From: Hansfordia pulvinata
Lineage: Eukaryota > Ascomycota > Sordariomycetes > Xylariales
NCBI GenBank assembly: GCA_006538405.1
Contig: BJKQ01000007.1
Coordinates: 558,001 to 622,000 of the forward strand
Direction: 5' to 3'
Length of the DNA: 64,000 nucleotides
The position numbers were made by a program, and so were the translations under genes. A model generated the notes under the pieces. It did not search any database. It saw nothing but the letters and a program-made list of their open reading frames with translations, and was not told where the DNA came from. Shown piece by piece: positions 49,753-62,908 of the stretch (its first letter is position 1; every line of letters starts with the position of its first letter).

Positions 49753-52700
49753 TCAGTAGTTCAGCTGCCCGCTCTGGACGAGTCGCTTGAACTTGTCGTC
49801 CGGGTGCTTGAAGCGGTACTCGGGCCCGCGGACGACGCGGTCGACCTCCTCGCGGACGAAGGGGTAGACGTCCTTCCAGGCGTTGCGGCCCATCCAGCAG
49901 TCGAGGTGGCCGTAGTCGGGCACGACGCGGCGGCGGTACTGGACGCCGTCGTGCTCGCGGGTGCCGAAGGCGTCCGTCAGCACCTCGTAGGTGCGCTCCG
50001 TGCTCTCGGGCGAGAGGACCTGGTTGTCGCGGCCCACGAAGAGCAGGAAAGGGATGCCCCTCAGGCGGCGGACGTTGGCGGGAGTGTCGAGGCGCTCGTA
50101 CAGGGGCGCGTTGGCGAGGGCGTGGCCCTCGGCCCCTGGCGCATGAGCAGGTGGAGCAGGGTCATGTTGACGCCGCCGAAGAAGCGGTCGATCTGGCGGT
50201 GGGTGGCCTCGTTGAGGTTGCGGTGGTTCCAGCAGCGGGCGAAGACGAGGGAGACGCGGTGGCAGCTGGCGCTGCTGCACAGCTCGCGGCGCTCGTCGGG
50301 CATGAGGCGCAGGGCCTCGTTGAGCAGGCGCTGCACCAGGCCGTCGTCGCGGCCCGTGCTGCAGCTGAACCACGAGCCGGCCAGCAGGCGGTAGGCGCGG
50401 TCGAGCGGCACGAGCGGCGACGCGAGGATCTTGATCATGTTGGCCCGGTTCCAGATGGGGTTCATGAAGACCTGGCTGGCCGTGACCCCCCGGACCCAGG
50501 CGGCCGGGATGGTGCCGTCCAGCAGGCCCGCCGAGAGGGCGACGCTGCCCATGCAGTGCGCCACCGTGTAGACGGCCTCGGCCTCGTCCTGGTCTTCGCC
50601 GCCGCCGTAGTCGCGCCGGATCACCTCGAGGCAGGCCTTGAGATCGAGGCGGGCGTCAAAGGTGGTCCAGTTGTTCTGGGCGACCATGAGGGCGCCGATG
50701 CGGTGGACGGAGACGAAGACGCGGTAGCCCGCGCGGGTGAAGTAGTTGACGGCGTTGTAGCGGATGGTGGGCAGGGCGAAGATCTGGTGGTCGACGGAGG
50801 CGCCCGGGACCATGAAGAGGTTGGCGGCGGGGATGGCGGGGTTGGTGGGCTCCCAGACGTGCATGCTGGTGACGACGCCGTCCTTGGCGTAGATCTTGTA
50901 CGAGTGGGAGGGGACGGTGTCGTTGACGTAGCCGCTGTAGGACTGGGTGGGGTACTGGAGGGGCATGAGGGGCGCGAGGAACAGCTCCATGGACTTGCGG
51001 GTGAAGAAGGAGAAGAACTTGGCGGCGCTGGCGGCCTTCTTGAGCAGGCTGCTGCCGGTCGGGGTGAGGGTGAGGACCTCGGACAAAAAGTCGCGCGGCT
51101 GGATGGTCATGATGCCCTTGGCGACGACGTCGCCGCCGAGCCCGGCCTCGTCGGCGCGGGGGTCCTGCTTCCACTCGGGCTGGTCGGTGATGGTGACGTA
51201 GAGGGTGCTGGTGGAGCGCCAGAACTGCAGCGGGGACAGGGCGACGGACGAGTCGACGACCTTGTAGCCGTGGAAGTGCAGGCGCTCGCCGTTGACGCCC
51301 TTCATGTCAAAGTCGTACGTCAGGTTGCGGGTCCCGGGAGCCTTGTGGTCGAGCAGGAACAGGTTGAAGTCGCCCCGCTGGACCATGAAGGGCGAGCCGG
51401 GGATGGTGGGGCAGGCGAGGGAGCCGGTCAGCAGGGCGCGGTGCTCCGGGTCGTGGACGATGGAGCGGGCGTTGAAGGACTGGACGCTGAGGAAGAAGCG
51501 GGCCGACTCGCACATGCTGCGGGCGGTGCGGGCGGCGAGCAGGTACGTGTCCGGGTGGTCGCGCGTCAGGTTGGGGTCGCGGTGCAGGAAGCCGGACATG
51601 ACCTCGGTGAAGCCGAAGCCGCCGTCGTTGAGGCGCCGCGCCACCGACATCTCGGAGCGCGCGTCCCGGATCCGCAGGTTCTCCTCGTTCTGCTCCCGGC
51701 TCTGCACGGACCACCGGTGCTCGTGGCTGACGTGCGGGTGCCCCGGGCTGCCGAACAGGTCCAGGATCCCGTTGCCCTCGGCCGACACGGCCAAGCCCTC
51801 GCGCCGCGTGTACAGGTCCACCGCCCGCTCCGCCAGCGCCGTGATGGTCGCCAGCGGGTTCGCCCCCAGCGCCGTCGGGATCACCGCCCCGTCCGTCACC
51901 ACCAGGCCCCGGTGCACCTCGGGCCCGGCCCCCGTGAGCACCTGCCCGCAGTGGTTCGTCACTCCGGTCAGGCCCGTGTTGTCCCGGGCCATGCAGGCGC
52001 CTCTGTAGTCACAGTCAGTACAGGAAGAAAAAGAAAGGGGGGAATATAGGCATGGTGGGTTAGAAACTCACCCCACTGGATGGACTGTCACCTGCTGCTG
52101 GCCCATCAGAGAGTACCAGGGGTTGGGCACAAAAGTGCCGCCGACGGCCTTGGTGGCCCTCTCGAGGACGTCCTGCATCTCCTTGACGTGGTCGCTGCGC
52201 CCGACGCCGATGAACTCGAGCACCGGCTTGTCGTCCTTGAGCGTCAGGATCGCCTGGTTGCCTGTGGTTATTGTCATGTCTGGTTAGTATGTGTAATCTT
52301 GGGTACATCTCCTTCTCCTTCCCCCCATAAAAGAAAAAAAAAAGAAGAAAAAAAGAAAAGGAAAGGAAAAAAGAGAAGAAAAAAAGAACTGACTGTCGTG
52401 GGACATGATGAGGTACACCTGGGTGCGCTCGACGGCGCCCTTGCGGAAGTAGGGGCCGAGGAACAGGCTGCCGGCGCGGGCGAGGTTGGAGCGGAGGCGG
52501 TCGACGAGGGAGTCGGAGCGGGGGGCGACGCTTCCCGGCAGCAGCTCGAGCATGGCCTGCATGAAGGGGGCGAGGGCCTTGGGGATGGTGCCCTCCTCGA
52601 TAACATAACCGTCGAGGGGGTTCTCGTGCCCCCGGCGGTTGTCGATGATGCCCGTGATGCAGGGGCCCGTCGGGTGGTAGGGGAGGGGAAGGGCCGGCCG

Positions 52701-54180
52701 ACCGAGTTGACCTGGTAGTCGGTGTTGTAGCCGAAGGCGAGGATGTCGCCGTTGCCGCTCATGCCCTGCCCCACCCTCGGGCTGACGCCCAGGCCCATCT
52801 CCTTGCTGCGCAGCAGGATCTCGGTGGTGCCGATGGAGCCGGCGCCGAGGAAGACGGCCTTGCGGGCGTGCACCCACATGAGGTCGCCGTGCAGGTTGGA
52901 GGCGAAGTGGCCGCGGTTGCGGCCGTGCCAGGCAAAGTAGACGAGGTAGCCGTCGCGCCCCGGGGCCTCGGCGATGTAGCGGACCTCGCTCTCGCAGAAC
53001 ATCTCGGCGCCCCAGTTCCAGGCGTCGGCCAGGTAGGTGACGAGGGTGGTGTTCTTGGAGCCGTCGTTGAGGCCGGTGGGGTCCTGGCCCGTCAGCGCCG
53101 AGGGCGTCATCTCGACGCCGCAGCTGTTGGGCCCGTTGCGGAAGCGCGTCGTCTGCCGCACCCGCCGGAAGTTGTGGTCCATGTTGAGGAACTTGGCCTG
53201 CTTCTCCAGCAGGTCCAGCTTGGGCAGCCGCGGCCAGTCCTCGGGGTATTCCGTCGGCTCCAGCACGTCGGCCGCCTTTTGATAGTCTGTTTCGATTGTT
53301 TTAGTCTTGTTTTTGTTTCCGTTGTTTTAGTCTCCCTCTTCCAGGAAGGTCTGTCAGGGGGATGAGAGAAGGGGTGACGAGAGAAGGATATACGCACACT
53401 TCTTCAAACAGTCCGGGTCCTTGCGGATCTCGTCGGGCCAGGCGTCGAGCCGGAGCGTCTCCTCGTTGGCCTCGAGGAAGACGTTGGCGTTGATGAGGCT
53501 GGTGCCGCCGAGGCCGTTGCCGACAACCGTGTTCTGCCCATTACCAAATATCATGTGGTACATGCCCGTCGGGTCGCCGCCGTCGACCAGCTTGGAGGGC
53601 AGCCAGCTGGGCGCGAACTCGCCGAGTAGTGCACCTGCGCCAGCGCGTCCGCCGGGTCGCTCGGGTACTCGCCCGGCCACCTCTCCCGGCCCCTCTCCAG
53701 CACGCACACCGTCTCCCCGGCCCTCGACACCCGCGACGCCGCCACCGCGCCCCCGTAACCCGACCCGATCACCACCGTGTCGTACGAGTTGCGCAGGAGC
53801 TCCATCGGCTTGGCGATCCGCGGGTACGCCGTCGCCGCTCCCCCTTCCGACCCCCCCGCGGCGTTGGCACCGCCGCCGCCAAAGGCCTGGACGTGCGCAA
53901 AGGCCCGGGACCGCGGCCCCGTGGCCTGCTCCTCGTGGACGCCCGGGCCGGGGACGCGGTGCGACGCGCGGTGGATCCTCGGGGGCGACGTCGTGGCGTG
54001 CTCGTGGTGGTCGAGGTTGTCGCCGCCGTCGATGGAGTCGCCGGAGGAGGAGGAGCTGCGGGTGTGGTGGTGGTAGTGGCCCGAACTGTCGACGCCGTTG
54101 AGCGGAAAGGTCGCGGCGGCCTTGAGCGAGCCCGGGCTGGGGTACGGGTCCCCGGCGGCGACGCCGTTGTAGGAGGCCAT
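49753..54180 (-). CDS. GMC (cholesterol-oxidase-like) flavoenzyme fused to an alpha/beta hydrolase, three apparent frameshifts
   Basis: Exons 53398-54180, 52394-53286, 52072-52261, 49753-52002; about 1372 residues if one base is restored at each of 53622-53623, 52680-52683 and 50133-50136. The start chosen is the ATG at 54178-54180; an in-frame ATG lies six codons upstream. Residues 1-130 are a Gly/Ser/His-rich extension. The GMC part (about 133-690) begins YDTVVIGSGYGGAVAASRV, the FAD-binding GxGxxG (139-144), has FGNGQNTVVGNGLGGTSLIN and ends with VHPVGGACM (His620) and ALGANPLATITALAER (Asn671); such enzymes oxidise alcohols, including sterols, with oxygen or another acceptor. The C-terminal alpha/beta hydrolase (about 1000-1365) has AHCMGS with Cys1106 at the nucleophile elbow, Asp1282 (VGRDNQ) and His1322 (YGHLDC). 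No signal peptide is obvious. Substrate is unknown. Confidence 0.85.
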
Positions 54181-54211
54181 GATGGCAGCTCGCTCCAATA
54201 AATGCGCGGGC

Positions 54212-54232
54212 GAGCTGAGCTGAGCTGAGCTG
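54212..54232. repeat. (GAGCT)4 tandem repeat
   Basis: Four pentanucleotide copies just upstream of the GMC gene; a second GAGCT array lies 1 kb away near 55185-55200. Confidence 0.85.
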
Positions 54233-54490
54233 CTCTTACTCGTATCTGGTTTTCTGTCCGTCTGCGTGGGTGTGGGTGTGGGTGGGTTGTCCGTCTGCCC
54301 GTTCGTTGCGAGTGAGGGGAGATCCCGACGAGAGTGGTGAGCGCCTCAATGGGAACCCGGGACTCGTCGTTTACCACCTGGTAATGATAAAAGGGTCCAC
54401 GAGCGAGCATCGACTATCATGTGCGAGTATGTACTCGTCGTCACACTACCTTGACCTAGGTATGTAGGTAATCAAGCACGGCACGCGTGG

Positions 54491-54543
54491 AGCGAGCGAG
54501 CGAGCGAGGGTGAGTGGCTTGCTTGCTTGCTTGCTTGCTTGCT
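54491..54543. repeat. Adjacent (GAGC)n and (GCTT)n arrays
   Basis: A GAGC tetranucleotide array (54491-54507) is followed within 10 bp by a GCTT array (54517-54543). Upstream region of the GMC gene. Confidence 0.85.
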
Positions 54544-55093
54544 GCAGGGCCCCTGTGGACTATATTTATTCCCGAGCCACGACGGCCCATTTTGCGGAGA
54601 GAAAACGGGCCTCGCCTCTGCGAAGAAAACGGGTCTCTGCGATGGGGACGGGTCTCTCTTTTTTTTTTTCTTTTTTTTCTTCCTTCCCTCTTTCCACCAC
54701 GACGATAATAGAACAGCTCGGCCCTGTACAGCCGCACGCCGCTTACGATACTCATCGCCCACTCATCATTCGCTGATCTGTGTGGCTGACGACCGACGGG
54801 AGAGCGCCCAGGCAGGCAGAGGCAGGCAGGGCCAAGCTATCGCTTTCAGCTCCTCTCGGGGTCCGCTTCTTTTGGCTGTTTTCCTGACTACCTACTAAGT
54901 TAGTGTCCTTGTCCCATGTCCCATTTCCCGTTGTCCCTCTTTCGGAGAGATCGGGTAGTGGGAACGAACCAGAAACGTTTCTTGCGTGCGTGCTGGGTGG
55001 GTGGCACCCCAGTACTCGTACCCAGAGCTGATGAGAGATTGAGCAGCAGCGATCGTCGGCAGCGCTTGTCCCGGTTGGGCGAGCGAACGCCTC

Positions 55094-55096
<3 letters not shown>

Positions 55097-55130
<34 letters not shown>
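55097..55130. repeat. (CT)17 microsatellite
   Basis: Seventeen uninterrupted CT units. Confidence 0.92.
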
Positions 55131-55133
<3 letters not shown>

Positions 55134-56408
55134 GAGCACCCGTACTGCCCGTAGCCCCGTCGCCGTCAATCGGGCTGTGCTCCGCTGAGCTGAGCTGAGC
55201 GGTGGGTGGCTTGTCTGGTCTGTGACATTTGGTAACCACGTCCATCGGCACTCATCCATGGCATGGCGCTCCCCGTCGCTACTCGACTAATGGGAAGCCT
55301 GCCCATGCTGCTCGTCAGCTGCCGCGTCCCATGATGAAGCCATGGCTATAGCCCCCCCAGGGCGCCCCCCCCCCCCCCCTTGGGCCCCCTCCCCTCTTCG
55401 TACCACCACCCAGTCAGCGGGCAGCCCCGTCGTCCATGTCTCGAGCTGACCATAACCGTAGCGCCCTATCTTTTTTCCTCTCCATGAACGAGAGGGCGGA
55501 ACGGGGGGCCATTCACGCTCCAGCCTGGACCGACAACGATCGATCGGGCGCGACACCCTACACCCTTCTCTACTCCCACTTCCACTCCCACTCTGGCGCT
55601 CCGAGGGGCTGGCTGTGTAACGCGCCGTCCCAGGCCGGACCGGACGCTTGTGAGGGACGGGCTCTGGTTACGAGTACTCGTATCAAGCCGGGAGACGAGC
55701 CCTCTTCGCATCTGGACCCGAGCTGGAGGACGGATAGACAAGGTAGTACAGATATAATAATACTGGCAAGGCGAGTCGCGCGTCAAGGCGATAGGTAGGT
55801 GGATGGGCGGGTACCCTCGTGAACGAACGGGCGGGCGGGCGATCCCGTCATCCGCCGCCGCTGCTACTGCTACTGCTGCCCTGTGCGTGCGTGGCGCCGC
55901 GTGGTAGCAGCTGAAGAGAGAAATACCCGTTACTCGGGAGAGCCAAGGATCCATAGATAGGGCCGAGTACCGTAGTCAGTCACCACCGCCGCAAAGGATC
56001 GTGCATGGGCAGCGAGATGACAAGGCGTCAGGGAACCGGGACAGGGACCGGGACCAGGGGGCTGTCATGACGACCCGGGGCCACACCACAGCACACCCAT
56101 CATTCAGCCATCACCCATCAGCTTGAGCCATTCAGTCATCAGCCTTGGGCCATCAGCGATGAAGAGAGCAAACCCCCCCTCCCCTTCCGTGCCAGATACT
56201 CGTACCCATCTCTCAGATCTTCATCAACCGGTATGAGATAGCTGCTGTGGAATAAGGGCTCTCCCTCTCCCAAAGAGAACACGTAGGAAAAGAAAGAAAA
56301 GGGAAAGAGGAGGCCTTTTTCTTGAGATGGAAATCGGGGGGGCCAGCGCGTGCCAGGCTCCGGGCCCCCGGCACCACCGCGGAAATGGGGATACTCGTAC
56401 CCGTACTG

Positions 56409-56429
56409 CCCCCCCCCCCCCCCCCCCCC
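56409..56429. repeat. C21 homopolymer
   Basis: Twenty-one consecutive C residues right after a TACTCGTA octamer. Confidence 0.9.
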
Positions 56430-56880
56430 GCCCATGGCGCCTCTCCCATTGGCCGCTGAACGATGGAGGGATGGATGGGTGGATGGCAGTGCCCCCCGGA
56501 TCCCGAAGAGAGCAGCCCTGATGAGCTAATACGTTAGGGAGAGAGAGAGAGAAAGAGAGAGAGAGAAAAAAAAAAGAGGAACCCCGCGGCGGGCGGTACC
56601 TGCCGCTGTGGGGTTTTCGCGCCCCGCCCTTTTGTGCCGCGCCTACTCGTGCGTCTTCAGTTATTATTATTACTCCAATATGTATCGATTACCCACGACT
56701 GGAGGGTATCGCACGTCTGCCAGTGGTCTGTCTTGTGGTGTACGAGTAGAAGAAGCAGAGGGTTCCCCGTCGGTCGGGTTGATCCGCAGCCTCGGCTCTG
56801 CACGTCAGACACGAGGACATACGACATCGTATGTGCATCCAAATATGCGTGCAGGTAAGTAATCGAACCCATGCACCATG

Positions 56881-56935
56881 CCCGTAAGAGCACCCGCCTC
56901 TGCTCAACCCGGGGTGGTTTAGGTGCTCTTACGGG
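56881..56935. repeat. Perfect 14-bp inverted repeat (hairpin)
   Basis: CCCGTAAGAGCACC at 56881-56894 is the exact reverse complement of 56922-56935, with a 27-nt spacer. It can form a 14-bp stem. No coding context; a tRNA was considered and rejected because no acceptor or T-arm pairing can be drawn. Confidence 0.85.
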
Positions 56936-56963
56936 TACACGAAGGAAGAGGAAGAAGAAGAAG

Positions 56964-57001
56964 GAAAAGAAAAAGAAAAAGAAAAAGAAAAAGAAAAAGA
57001 A
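56964..57001. repeat. (AAAAAG)n tandem repeat
   Basis: About six copies of a purine hexanucleotide, giving a 60-nt purine tract with the preceding GAAG units. Confidence 0.88.
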
Positions 57002-60000
57002 GAGCTCCCCGGCTGTCTTCATCAGCCATCGTCGTGAAAGCCGTCATGTCTCACTTCACAACCCGCTCCCCGAACGGCCTCTTCTAGACCTGCCTGCAGT
57101 GCCTAACCTATGTAGGTACCTAGGTAGGTAGGTACGAGTATGAGAGCACTAGGCACATACACAACGTGTCATCGTAGGTTAGGTAGGTAGGTACATACTC
57201 CAGCTTTACAGTGAGTACGATACACAGCCCCGTTGACGACAGGCCCTCGGCAGACCCTTGGCCCAGCTGGGCTGCCAGAAGATCACCCCTCTCTCTCTCT
57301 CTCTCTCTCTTCCACCCCTCCATCATCCATGTCGCGCTGAACCACGGGCAGAGCATGGGCACGACGAGCACCCGCATACGATACTGTCGTCTCGCGTACC
57401 TTGCCTGCTGAGAAGGGAACGCCTCCGACCCTCCCAGCCTGCGCCGCCTCCTCGGAGCTGAGCTCGGTCCTGTGTAACCGACCTGCCGTCAACATGTCAT
57501 CGAAAAGCCAGGAACATTCATCACATTGTACGGGAGGTGGGGTACCCGTGGCCGGCCGCACGTGAAAGCGTGAAAGCGGGCCATCCCCCGGAGGGGGGCT
57601 GCTGTCGCAACCTGTGAGTGATACCACTTGCGAGAAATGGGCATAGGGAACGGCTGTTTCGTCTGTCTACAAGTACCGCAATGCCATGATACCGTCCGTA
57701 CGAGTAGACCCAAGGCTGAAGAAGAAGAGAGTGACACTGTCGCGATAACATGACAGGCCCCTTCCTCCTCTCGCCCCAGAGAAGCCTCGCCTGATTCGTC
57801 GAGGGCAGTGCTGACGAGATGGCGAGCCAGATAGCCGAGCGCGGCGTACTCAGCCGTCTCGTACACATCTGTTGTCACTCACTCACTGCCTGCCGCTCAC
57901 CCGCGGATGATGGCATGCCCTCTTCCCAGCACCACAATGCCGCACTCTTCTTCGCTCGAGCCTCGTCGGTCCCAAGTCCTCTCTCGCGACGTCAATGCTT
58001 CGTCATCGCCATCACCACCATCCTCGCCAGCCTATTTCTCTCTCTCCTACCGCCTGATCTGCGATTTCGTCAACCGAGTGGTAACTCATTCCCACAATAC
58101 CACCGGCGCTCGACGCGCCCACCCCATGTCTCACGGGGCTGAACCTCACAACACCACACAGCCCGGCCAAGCCCAGCCCAGTCCAGCTCCGCCACGCCCC
58201 CAAATCCCCGGGCCGGCTTCCCCCCCCTTTTCCCCATCACAGCCCCCCCCACCCCCATACCCTGCCTCCTCCCCAGACGGGACCTCGATCTCCGATCCGA
58301 TGGTGACCACCCACCCTCCGCCCCCGACCAGGCTGTGCGGGTCGCGGGATGGAATGACAGGAAAGCCAGGCCGGGGGGGGGAGTGAGCCCTCCGCACGCA
58401 GCGCAGGTGTTAAGACAACCTGCTTAGGTGTAGGCAAGGCGGAGTGTATTAGGTAGGTAGCCAGAGTTCGGCAACGCTCTCTTTACCGCTGTAAGAAAGG
58501 GAAAGAGAGAGAAAGAGGGAGGGAGAAAAAAAAAAAAGGCCGAGGCCCCTCACAGTCGTTTCTCTTGTGCAACGCCGTCGTGTTCAGCTAGGGAAGAAAG
58601 CCTCTTCTTCTCCTGCGTTCCCACGCGACGGCGGGCGGACAGCGACCGGGAACACCGCCTAACCTACCCTATCACGCCTATTTACCCTTACCTATCTAGC
58701 TCAGCTCTGTCGCGATGCCAAGCAGACAGAGGGAAGGGGGGCAAAGAGAGAGAGAGAGAGAGAGAGATCTCGGAATAGACCAACGGACAACCCCAGTAAG
58801 AGGGAAATGCCCCCCGGGGAGAAACCCAGATGCGCTGAGATGCGCTGCGACGCTGCGGCGCAAAACGACGACGACCTATCAGACAGCCCTGTTTCTTCTT
58901 TTTCTTTTTCTTTTCTTTTCGACAGGGCCCGTTAGGAAGAGACGATGTCCCTCTGATTGGGGAGAGGGTAAGAGAATGATAGACCAGGGTTTGAGAGGCA
59001 TGTGGCATTCTCCCCTTCTTCCCACGGTTACACACCGCCGCTTTCTTACTCAGCTCGGGAAAGCCGTTTGGTCCCCTCCTTCGGTGTGAGATATGAGAGA
59101 GAGCAAGCGCGATAGCCCTGTCAGGTCCGTTCATAGGGGGGGGGGCGCAGCTGTCCCCTCCCCCTTTTTGTCCCGTCTCTACGCGTATATCGTCTGACTG
59201 GTGAAATGTGACTGGCCGGCGGGTTCCCGCACGCCGCGCGCTCTCGGCCACGCCGAAAAAAGGGGGGCTTTCATGTTTTCTGTTGGCCTATAGTCAGTCC
59301 CTCATCGTCGGATGACGCAAGGCCCCCCTGGCCGGCTCCAGAGCAACCCTAACCCCCGACTTCTTATCAGGTACACAACTGGGCCGGCAGCCGCACTGGC
59401 GGTGCTTATTCAGCTTTTCTTCTCTTTCAGCCCCTCTAACGCCAGGGGGGGCTGTTGGACGATGGTGGGTCGGCGTCCGGCCCGTCCATCGGTCTGTCCT
59501 GTACCCAGCTTCTTTCTCTTCTTCTTCTTCTTCTTCTTCTCTCGGCTGCCTGCGCCGGCGAAATACGAGGATAGAGGATACCTGGGCCCCGGGGCGTCAT
59601 GTACCAGCTACGAGTCTAGGTATGCATGCATGTAGATGGTGAGAAGGGGGCGGCGGGTTCTGTTGCTCTGGCATGTGACACTGAGCCTTTGACGGCGGGC
59701 CTCCTTTTGGGGGGGGCGGGGGGGGGCGGGGTGGTACTGGCCCATCCGAGTTGCAGTGGCTAACCTCGCTGTCGTATATTCGAGGCGGCATACTGGACTT
59801 TCCAGTTGCGCAATTGTGGCGCTTAAACGCGAGAAGCCTTTGATTCGATGCCCCAAGTCAGGCCTGTCTCGCCAAAGGGGAGGTTCTAGCAGATGATAGG
59901 GAGGGGGGTGAGCATTGAAGCTCACACCACTGGCTACATCAGAGAAAATCGTCCACACGCTGACTGCTCTATCGGACGCGCGCATGTCCTCACCGGCTGG

Positions 60001-61237
60001 GTTGATTGCTTTTCATCCGCACCCTGAACCGACGTGGAGCCTGCAACGGGATCAAAGCGAGCCTGGGGCACTTGGAACTGCTAAGATACTGACCTCACAT
60101 GCCAGTACCCTGCACCAGTCGGTATTGCAGACTCGACAGGATCTCGAATATGCGCAATGGTGGCCCTTGTTCCGGAGCCAGCGCGATCACCGCTATCGCG
60201 GCCTCATATCGAGGCTGAAATAGGGGCCCCCAAGATGCAGGTCTGTCTGTCTGCCCCGCTCGCGCTTGTCATATAACGCCCTTTCCATCGACACCAATAC
60301 GCACAACCCCTCGGGTTCCCGCTTGCGCCGTGCGCGGGGCACCTGGCTCAAGCCCGGTGAGCTGCCCCCCTTACTGCCAGGACCGACATGCCTAAACCAC
60401 CACCACCACCACCACACCCACCCCGTACCGATCTGATGAGAGGGGAAGGGACCGCTTCGTGTGGAAATTCGAGTCGTTTCGCCTGACGACATATCCCTGG
60501 ATACATGGCCCTGTCTCTTGATCAACGACTTCTGGCTGATTTTCTATCCGCGGAGTTCACGTCGGCAAGGTGTTCATGTTCTCTATGAGAAGCCCATCTA
60601 ACCGCAATGTTGAGCCGTCGATTCATCAGAAAAGCCGGCCTCACCAAACGGGTAAAACTCGAACACAACAAGGTGGCAATGACCCTGACCGAAGGAGCAA
60701 GTAATCGTGTATCAGAAACCGGCGAGGGTGTGCACTCGGCGTGGAGCTTCAAAGAGTTGCACGTTTGAAGCCTGGCCATCGTGAGGCTGCTTCTTATGGA
60801 CTCAGCAGGCAAGCCCAGGATAACACAGAATAAGAGCAAGAAGCGCCGCAAGGGGCATCGCAAGAGGCACATCATAATGAGTGTGAAAGGTTTTATATCT
60901 AGCGAGCGTCTCGCGCCCGAATCTAGGTAGCTCGCCGCGAGCAGCGAAGAGAAAAGCTGTTCTAGTCGAATTTGACTCCCTGTGCGCCAACGCATCATAA
61001 CATGGTTCCCCAGAATCAAGACAAAAGAAAATGCAAACGAGTTTATGAGTGGAGGAGCGGCGTCAAACAGCTCCTCCATGTGCCCCCCTCACAAACATGG
61101 CCCCGTCAGTCAAGACTGACAGGCCCAGGTATCATAAAAAAGATCAGAGGTTGGGGTTTCCAAACTCCGCAAGACTTGCGACTTTTTTTCCTCGTCTCAT
61201 CCTGCTTTTGTCGTCGCTCGCCGATTAGGCGGCACGC

Positions 61238-62908
<1,671 letters not shown>

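Larger units (their letters stand above)
54181..61237. other. 7 kb non-coding region
   Basis: No gene supported. Left of 58 kb it is dense in simple repeats: GAGCT units at 54212-54232, GAGC at 54491-54507, GCTT at 54517-54543, CT at 55097-55130, C21 at 56409-56429, AAAAAG at 56964-57001, GA near 58747-58768, plus TAGGTAGG tracts (57107-57138, 57180-57193, 58450-58460) and at least ten TACGAGTA octamers (54237-57706). A perfect 14-bp inverted repeat lies at 56881-56935. The right third (59.7-61.2 kb) is plainer; a 185-codon minus-strand open frame at 60522-61079 has no recognisable family and was not called. Confidence 0.6.

Noticed and set aside
50151..52049. 632-codon plus-strand open frame
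   Set aside because: It is exactly antisense to the GMC-hydrolase exon 4, is made of Val/Gly/Ala/Asp-rich low-complexity sequence from GC-rich codon shadows, and has no domain.
56857..56940. Possible tRNA or tRNA-derived element (minus strand GGTTCGATTAC resembles a B box)
   Set aside because: The flanking bases do not pair as a T arm, no acceptor stem or A box can be placed, and the strong hairpin present is not a tRNA stem.
60522..61079. 185-codon minus-strand open frame with two hydrophobic stretches
   Set aside because: No recognisable family, no supporting intron or promoter signal; too weak to call. A protein search would decide.
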